The translations under genes were made by a program, and so were the position numbers. From positions 1 to 11,066 of the forward strand of contig JAEWJD010000236.1 of assembly GCA_023386765.1 (NCBI GenBank): a stretch of DNA of 11,066 nucleotides, written 5' to 3'. Shown one piece after another: positions 7,590 through 11,066 of this stretch (the first letter of the stretch is position 1; every line of letters begins with the position of its first letter). The notes under the pieces are model-generated. The model made no database searches. It was given only the letters and a program-made list of their open reading frames with translations, and had not been told where the DNA came from. The DNA is from Pseudomonadota bacterium. GTDB taxonomy: Bacteria; Pseudomonadota; Gammaproteobacteria; Burkholderiales; Burkholderiaceae_B.

Positions 7590-8717
7590 ATGCGCCGCCA
7601 TCTCGCCAACATCTACCGCCTGGGCGTCAAGGAACTCTGGAGCCTGGCCCGCGACCCGATGATGCTCATCCTCATCGTGGTGTCCTTCACCCTGATGATC
7701 TATACGGCCGCCACGGCCGTGCCGGAGTCGCTGCACAAGGCCCCCATCGCCGTGGTCGACGAGGATGTCTCGCCGCTGTCGCAGCGCATCATCTCGGCCT
7801 TCTTCCCGCCCCACTTTCTGGAACCGGTGATCATCTCGGCCGCCGAGCTCGACGGCGGGATGGACCGCGGCGACTACACCTTCGCCCTCAACATTCCGCC
7901 CAACTTCCAGCGCGACGTCCTGGCCGGCAGGCCCGCCGAGATCCAGCTGAACATCGATGCCACCCGCATGAGCCAGGCCTTCACCGGCAGCGGCTACATC
8001 CAGCAGATGATCAACGACGAAGTCACGGCCTTCGTCAAGCGCTACCGCAGCATCGAAGCCCTGCCGGTCGAACAAGCCATCCGCATGCGCTTCAACCCCA
8101 ACCTGACCCAGGCCTGGTTCGGCGCGATGATGGAGATCATCAACAACGTCACGATGCTGTCCATCATCCTGACCGGCGCGGCCCTGATCCGCGAGCGCGA
8201 GCACGGCACCATCGAGCACTTGCTGGTGATGCCGGTGACCCCAACCGAGATCATGCTGGCCAAGGTCTGGTCCATGGGCCTGGTGGTGCTGGTGGCAGCG
8301 GGACTGTCACTCACCTTTGTGGTGCGAGGCGCGCTGCAGGTGCCGGTCGAGGGCTCCATCGCCCTGTTCCTGACCGGCGCGGCGCTGCACCTGTTCGCCA
8401 CCACCTCGATGGGCATATTCCTGGCCACGCTGGCCCGCAGCATGCCGCAGTTCGGCATGCTGCTGGTACTGGTGCTGCTGCCGCTGCAGATGCTCTCGGG
8501 CGGCACGACGCCGCGCGAAAGCATGCCCCAGTTCGTGCAGGACATCATGCTCGCCGCACCGACCACCCACTTCGTCGAACTGGGTCAGGCCATCCTGTAC
8601 CGCGGCGCCGGGCTGGACGTGGTGTGGTCGCCCTTCCTGGCCCTGCTGGTCATCGGAAGCGCCCTGTTTGCCCTATCTCTGCGGCGTTTTCGCAGAACGC
8701 TCAGCCAGATGGCCTGA
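7590..8717 (+). CDS. yhhJ: ABC-2 type permease, YhhJ-like
   Basis: This is the second inner-membrane permease subunit, expected to pair with the membrane half of the RbbA-like protein. The 375-residue length is essentially that of E. coli YhhJ. One transmembrane helix lies near the N-terminus (about 24-44, after ELWSLARDP). A periplasmic domain of about 130 residues follows (including APIAVVDEDVSPLSQRII). A cluster of about five helices covers residues 180-370. The conserved ABC-2 coupling segment ALIREREHGTIEHLLVMPVTP is present in that cluster. The same segment type appears in the upstream fusion protein as VVREKELGSIINLYVTPVT, consistent with two halves of one transporter. The start ATG lies 3 bases after the previous stop, with GGAG inside the end of that gene as ribosome-binding site. 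This gene closes the efflux block; a 39-base gap separates it from the phasin gene. Confidence 0.9.
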   Translation: MRRHLANIYRLGVKELWSLARDPMMLILIVVSFTLMIYTAATAVPESLHKAPIAVVDEDVSPLSQRIISAFFPPHFLEPVIISAAELDGGMDRGDYTFALNIPPNFQRDVLAGRPAEIQLNIDATRMSQAFTGSGYIQQMINDEVTAFVKRYRSIEALPVEQAIRMRFNPNLTQAWFGAMMEIINNVTMLSIILTGAALIREREHGTIEHLLVMPVTPTEIMLAKVWSMGLVVLVAAGLSLTFVVRGALQVPVEGSIALFLTGAALHLFATTSMGIFLATLARSMPQFGMLLVLVLLPLQMLSGGTTPRESMPQFVQDIMLAAPTTHFVELGQAILYRGAGLDVVWSPFLALLVIGSALFALSLRRFRRTLSQMA

Positions 8718-8756
8718 GCCCCGACCCTGTTTCCCATCAATTTGCGAGGAAGGATC

Positions 8757-9218
8757 ATGAAGAACACGCAAGCCTCTCAGAGCAGCACCGCCCCGGCAGC
8801 CTCCCTGATGGCGGCCAACATGGCCTACTGCCAACGCCTGGCTGAACTGGCCCGCCAGAGCCAGGCGCGCTGGATGGCCCTGGGCAACCAGGTCTGGACC
8901 GACCAGGCCGCCCGCGGGCAACAGGCCATGGCACCCCTGACCCAGTCGCACAATTGGCAGGATCTCGCGCCGGCCATGGGTGAATTGGCGCGCCGCAATT
9001 GGCAGCAGCGGCTGAGCGCAGCCGAAGCCGTGGTCCATACCACCCTGACCGAACAGGCCGCGCTGACCGCGGGCGTGTCCGAAGCGCTCAATACCTGGCT
9101 GCAGGACGCGGCCGGCCTGTGCCAGAACATGAACGCCGGCCCCATCGGCCAGTTGTGGAGTTCGCTGGCCGACCAGATGGGCGCCGCCGCCCGGGCCAGC
9201 ACGCCCTCGGGAGCGTGA
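8757..9218 (+). CDS. Phasin family protein (PHA granule-associated)
   Basis: Phasins are small amphipathic helical proteins that coat polyhydroxyalkanoate granules and affect their number and size. The 153-residue product has no signal peptide or membrane helix. It has a short Ser/Ala/Gln-rich head (residues 1-18) and then continuous predicted amphipathic helix rich in Ala, Gln and Trp. Recognisable segments include CQRLAELARQSQARW and LARRNWQQRLSAAEAVV. The length and composition fit the Phasin_2 group, and the gene sits one base before phaB and downstream of phaC. The ATG at 8757 has GAGGAAGGA immediately upstream; a TTG at 8742 would add five residues but has no better ribosome-binding site. 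Primary sequence conservation among phasins is low, so the call rests partly on genomic context. Confidence 0.82.
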   Translation: MKNTQASQSSTAPAASLMAANMAYCQRLAELARQSQARWMALGNQVWTDQAARGQQAMAPLTQSHNWQDLAPAMGELARRNWQQRLSAAEAVVHTTLTEQAALTAGVSEALNTWLQDAAGLCQNMNAGPIGQLWSSLADQMGAAARASTPSGA

Positions 9219-9219
9219 G

Positions 9220-9960
9220 ATGACGGTAACGCGTACCGCCTTGGTGACCGGTGGCACCGGCGCGCTCGGCCAGGCCATTGCCGTGGCGCTGCATGACGCC
9301 GGCCACCGGGTCATCGTCACCTGCCGCCAGCGCGGCCAGGCCGAACAGGCCTGGCTGGACACCCACGCGGCGGCCGGCCGCGAATTCCTGGCCTATCCTG
9401 TCGACGTAGCCGACTACGCCAGTTGCCGCGCCCTGGCCGACACCCTGGCGGCCGACGGCCTGTCGGTGGACATCCTGGTCAACAACGCCGGCGTGACCCG
9501 CGACGCCAGCTTGCGCAAGATGGCCGCTGACGACTGGGCCACGGTGCTGCGCTGCAACCTGGATTCCATGTTCAACATGACGCAGCCGCTGATCGAAGGC
9601 ATGACCTCGCGCGGCTGGGGCCGTGTGGTGAACATCTCTTCGGTCAACGGGTTCAAGGGCGCTTTCGGGCAGACCAACTACGGCGCCGCCAAGGCGGGGG
9701 TACATGGCTTCACCAAGTCGCTGGCCCTGGAAGTCGCCCGCAAGGGCGTCACGGTGAACACTGTCTCGCCCGGCTACCTGGATTCGCCCATGGTCGCCGC
9801 CGTCCCCCAGAGCGTGCTGGAAGAAAAAATCCTGCCTCAGATCCCCGTGGGCCGTCTCGGACAGCCCGCAGAGATCGCCGCCCTGGTAACCTTCATCTGC
9901 AGTGATTCCGCCGGCTACATGACAGGCAGCAACGTAGCCATGAACGGCGGCATGTACTGA
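9220..9960 (+). CDS. phaB: Acetoacetyl-CoA reductase PhaB (short-chain dehydrogenase/reductase)
   Basis: PhaB reduces acetoacetyl-CoA to (R)-3-hydroxybutyryl-CoA, usually with NADPH, giving the monomer for PhaC. The 246-residue protein has the classical SDR layout: nucleotide-binding TGGTGALG (residues 10-17), an NNAG motif in LVNNAGVTRD, and the catalytic Ser141, Tyr154 and Lys158. These residues lie one position later than in C. necator PhaB (S140, Y153, K157). Strings such as GWGRVVNISSVNG, GQTNYGAAKAG and GVTVNTVSPGY are close to that enzyme, which favours PhaB over the related FabG. The C-terminus ends in NGGMY, comparable to the NGGLHMG end of C. necator PhaB. The ATG at 9220 comes one base after the phasin stop, so the two genes are almost certainly co-translated. 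No beta-ketothiolase gene is present in the window, so acetoacetyl-CoA must be made by an enzyme encoded elsewhere. Confidence 0.93.
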   Translation: MTVTRTALVTGGTGALGQAIAVALHDAGHRVIVTCRQRGQAEQAWLDTHAAAGREFLAYPVDVADYASCRALADTLAADGLSVDILVNNAGVTRDASLRKMAADDWATVLRCNLDSMFNMTQPLIEGMTSRGWGRVVNISSVNGFKGAFGQTNYGAAKAGVHGFTKSLALEVARKGVTVNTVSPGYLDSPMVAAVPQSVLEEKILPQIPVGRLGQPAEIAALVTFICSDSAGYMTGSNVAMNGGMY

Positions 9961-10034
9961 CGGTTCGCGAGGCGACGCGGCGCCCTGCAAACCGAACGAT
10001 TTCCCCAAACAACGCTAGATACAAAGAGGATGTC

Positions 10035-10463
10035 ATGTTGAAGATTCTTGTTCCCGTCGACGGTTCCGAGGCCGCGCTGCGCGCACTGCAGGACGCCATC
10101 GACCTCGCCAAGGACAGCCGCCAGGGCGGCGAGCTCTTTCTGCTCAACGTCCAGGTGCCCATCGTCTCGGGCCATGCCAAGCGCTTCCTGAGCCAGGACC
10201 AGATCGATGCCTACTACAAGGCCGAAAGCGACGAAGCCTTCGAACGCGCCCTGCCCCTGGCCCAGGCCAGCGGTCTGAGCGTGCAGGCCGACATGCGCAA
10301 CGGCCAGTACGGTGACACCATCGTTGGCTACGCCAAGGAAAAGGGCTGCACCCGTATCGTCATGGGCACGCGCGGCCTGGGTTCGGTCGGCGGCCTGCTG
10401 CTGGGGTCGGTGGCCCAGAAGGTGATTTCGCTGTCGCCGCTGCCGGTCACGCTGGTCAAGTAA
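10035..10463 (+). CDS. Universal stress protein, UspA family (ATP-binding type)
   Basis: This is a cytoplasmic single-domain universal stress protein of 142 residues, the usual length. The N-terminus KILVPVDGSEAALRAL carries the beta-strand and Asp of the nucleotide pocket. Near the C-terminus, from Gly111 to Ser125, the sequence fits the ATP-binding pattern G-2X-G-9X-G-S exactly (GTRGLGSVGGLLLGS), followed by a PLPVTLVK ending typical of the family. It is therefore expected to bind ATP, unlike the non-binding UspA of E. coli. A clear AGAGGA ribosome-binding site precedes the ATG. It lies 74 bases after phaB on the same strand with no hairpin of note between them, so it may be the last gene of the PHA unit. 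Such proteins often accompany PHA genes, perhaps because both respond to carbon or oxygen stress. The precise role is unknown. Confidence 0.93.
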   Translation: MLKILVPVDGSEAALRALQDAIDLAKDSRQGGELFLLNVQVPIVSGHAKRFLSQDQIDAYYKAESDEAFERALPLAQASGLSVQADMRNGQYGDTIVGYAKEKGCTRIVMGTRGLGSVGGLLLGSVAQKVISLSPLPVTLVK

Positions 10464-10467
10464 GTCC

Positions 10468-10485
10468 CCGGCCCCGACAGGCCGG
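10468..10485 (+). terminator. Small GC hairpin after the universal stress gene
   Basis: CCGGCC (10468-10473) and GGCCGG (10480-10485) form a perfect 6 bp stem around a 6-base loop. It starts 4 bases after the stop codon and stands directly upstream of a much larger hairpin. It may help stabilise the 3' end or pause the polymerase. On its own it would be a weak terminator. Confidence 0.4.
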
Positions 10486-10487
10486 CT

Positions 10488-10520
10488 CAAGCGCGCCCCT
10501 GCTCCCCAGGGGCGCGCTTG
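10488..10520 (+). terminator. Strong hairpin, probable transcription terminator
   Basis: Two perfectly complementary 14-base arms, CAAGCGCGCCCCTG (10488-10501) and CAGGGGCGCGCTTG (10507-10520), enclose the 5-base loop CTCCC. It lies 24 bases after the stop of the universal stress gene and ahead of the doxX-like gene. It lacks a T-tract (TCTGAGG follows), which is common for terminators in very GC-rich genomes but lowers certainty. A role in protecting the 3' end of the mRNA is an alternative. Confidence 0.7.
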
Positions 10521-10547
10521 TCTGAGGGGCCAGGGATTTGCCATAAT
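10518..10547 (+). promoter_or_regulatory. Likely sigma-70 promoter of the DoxX-family gene
   Basis: A TTGTCT -35-like box (10518-10523) is followed after 18 bases by CATAAT (10542-10547). The -10 box carries an extended TG one base upstream (TGC-CATAAT). Transcription would begin near 10554 and give a leader of about 100 bases. The -35 box overlaps the last three bases of the preceding hairpin stem, so this gene appears to form a separate unit starting exactly where the previous one ends. Confidence 0.45.
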
Positions 10548-10652
10548 CAGTCCGTCTGACCCACGCACCGCCCGGCACGACTACAACGGGCGCGCCCTGG
10601 CGCGGCCGGTCCGGCCCGCCTCTGCCCCTTTCTCCCGGAACTTCTCCTCCCT

Positions 10653-11057
10653 ATGTTCAAATCCGACGACACTGGCAAACTGATTCTGCGCCTGGCCCTG
10701 GGCATCCTGGTCCTGCTGCACGGTCTGCACAAGCTCGACACCGGCGTCTCCGGCATTGCCGGCATGCTGGATCAGCGCGGCCTGCCCGGCTTTCTGGCCT
10801 ACGGCGCCTACCTCGGCGAGATTCTCGGTCCGCTGCTGCTCATCATCGGCGTCTATGCCCGCCTGGGCGCGCTGCTGGTCTTCGTGAACATGTTGATGGC
10901 CTTCGCGCTGGTGCATGCCAACGAACTCAGCTCCCTGACCCGCTCGGGCGGCTGGATGCCGGAACTGCCGGGCATGTTCCTGTTCGCGGCGCTCGCCATC
11001 ATGTTCCTGGGCGCTGGCCGCTTCAGCCTGGGCGGCAGCGGCGGACGCTGGAACTGA
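10653..11057 (+). CDS. DoxX-family integral membrane protein
   Basis: This is a small inner-membrane protein of 134 residues with about four hydrophobic helices: near 8-24 (LILRLALGILVLLHG), 47-68 (around LGEILGPLLLIIGVYARLG), 70-90 (ALLVFVNMLMAFALVHA) and 104-122 (PGMFLFAALAIMFLGAGRF). The pattern GKLILRLALGILVLLHGLHKL at the N-terminus, with a conserved HGLHK-type segment after the first helix, is characteristic of the DoxX/DoxD-like family. Members have been linked to thiol or sulfur oxidation and oxidative-stress functions, but most have no proven role and none can be assigned here. The ribosome-binding site is weak, with only a GGAA about 13 bases before the ATG at 10653. No better start was found. 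It is separated from the upstream unit by a strong hairpin and has its own candidate promoter, so a link to PHA metabolism is not supported. Confidence 0.88.
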   Translation: MFKSDDTGKLILRLALGILVLLHGLHKLDTGVSGIAGMLDQRGLPGFLAYGAYLGEILGPLLLIIGVYARLGALLVFVNMLMAFALVHANELSSLTRSGGWMPELPGMFLFAALAIMFLGAGRFSLGGSGGRWN

Positions 11058-11066
11058 GCCATGACC

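Noticed and set aside
6678..8219. A 513-codon minus-strand open frame opposite the two ABC genes
   Set aside because: Its translation is a low-complexity run of Asp, Gln, His, Gly and Arg, which is the usual antisense shadow of a GC-rich gene. It crosses the boundary of two clear + strand genes.
8690..8756. Possible terminator between the YhhJ-like permease and the phasin gene
   Set aside because: No stable stem was found in the 39-base gap. A CTGCG/CGCAG pair just upstream is a 5 bp stem inside the permease coding region.
10016..10021. TAGATA as a -10 box for the universal stress gene
   Set aside because: Transcription would start inside the ribosome-binding site, about 7 bases before the ATG, and no -35-like box lies at the right distance (CGAACG is found there).
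11061..11066. ATG three bases after the doxX-like stop, possibly the start of a further gene
   Set aside because: Only two codons are inside the window, so a coding region cannot be supported.

Overview
The window looks like a chromosomal segment of a high-GC betaproteobacterium. The order Burkholderiales, and within it an Alcaligenaceae relative such as Bordetella or Achromobacter, fits the codon use and protein style. This placement is inferred from recognising the families, not from a database search. There are ten protein-coding genes, nine of them on the + strand. No RNA gene, insertion sequence, CRISPR array or phage feature is visible, and no gene shows a frameshift.

Layout. (1) Positions 1-411, minus strand: the N-terminal part of a TetR-family repressor that runs off the left edge. 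(2) Positions 412-596: a divergent intergenic region, less GC-rich than its surroundings, with a perfect 6+6 bp palindrome (ACCGAC-TG-GTCGGT) that is a likely TetR operator. (3) Positions 597-9960: a tightly packed + strand run with gaps of 4, 15, -1, 3, 38-39 and 1 bases. It encodes a class I-like PHA synthase (phaC), an outer-membrane efflux lipoprotein (NodT/OprM type), a HlyD-type adaptor, an RbbA-like double-ATPase/permease fusion, a YhhJ-like ABC-2 permease, a phasin and an NADPH-type acetoacetyl-CoA reductase (phaB). (4) Positions 10035-10463: a universal stress protein, followed by two tandem hairpins at 10468-10520 that probably end the unit. (5) Positions 10653-11057: a DoxX-family membrane protein with its own likely promoter. 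A possible next start codon lies at 11061, at the right edge.

How the genes may work together. PhaB makes (R)-3-hydroxybutyryl-CoA, PhaC polymerises it and the phasin coats the granule. No beta-ketothiolase (phaA) or phaR regulator is in the window. Between phaC and the phasin/phaB pair sits a complete four-gene tripartite ABC efflux system. Three of its genes match the order and sizes of the E. coli yhiI-rbbA-yhhJ set, and an outer-membrane channel is added. The spacing suggests that polymer synthesis and efflux are co-transcribed, possibly under the divergent TetR regulator. This mixed PHA/efflux operon is the most notable feature of the window. The exported substrate cannot be read from the sequence.
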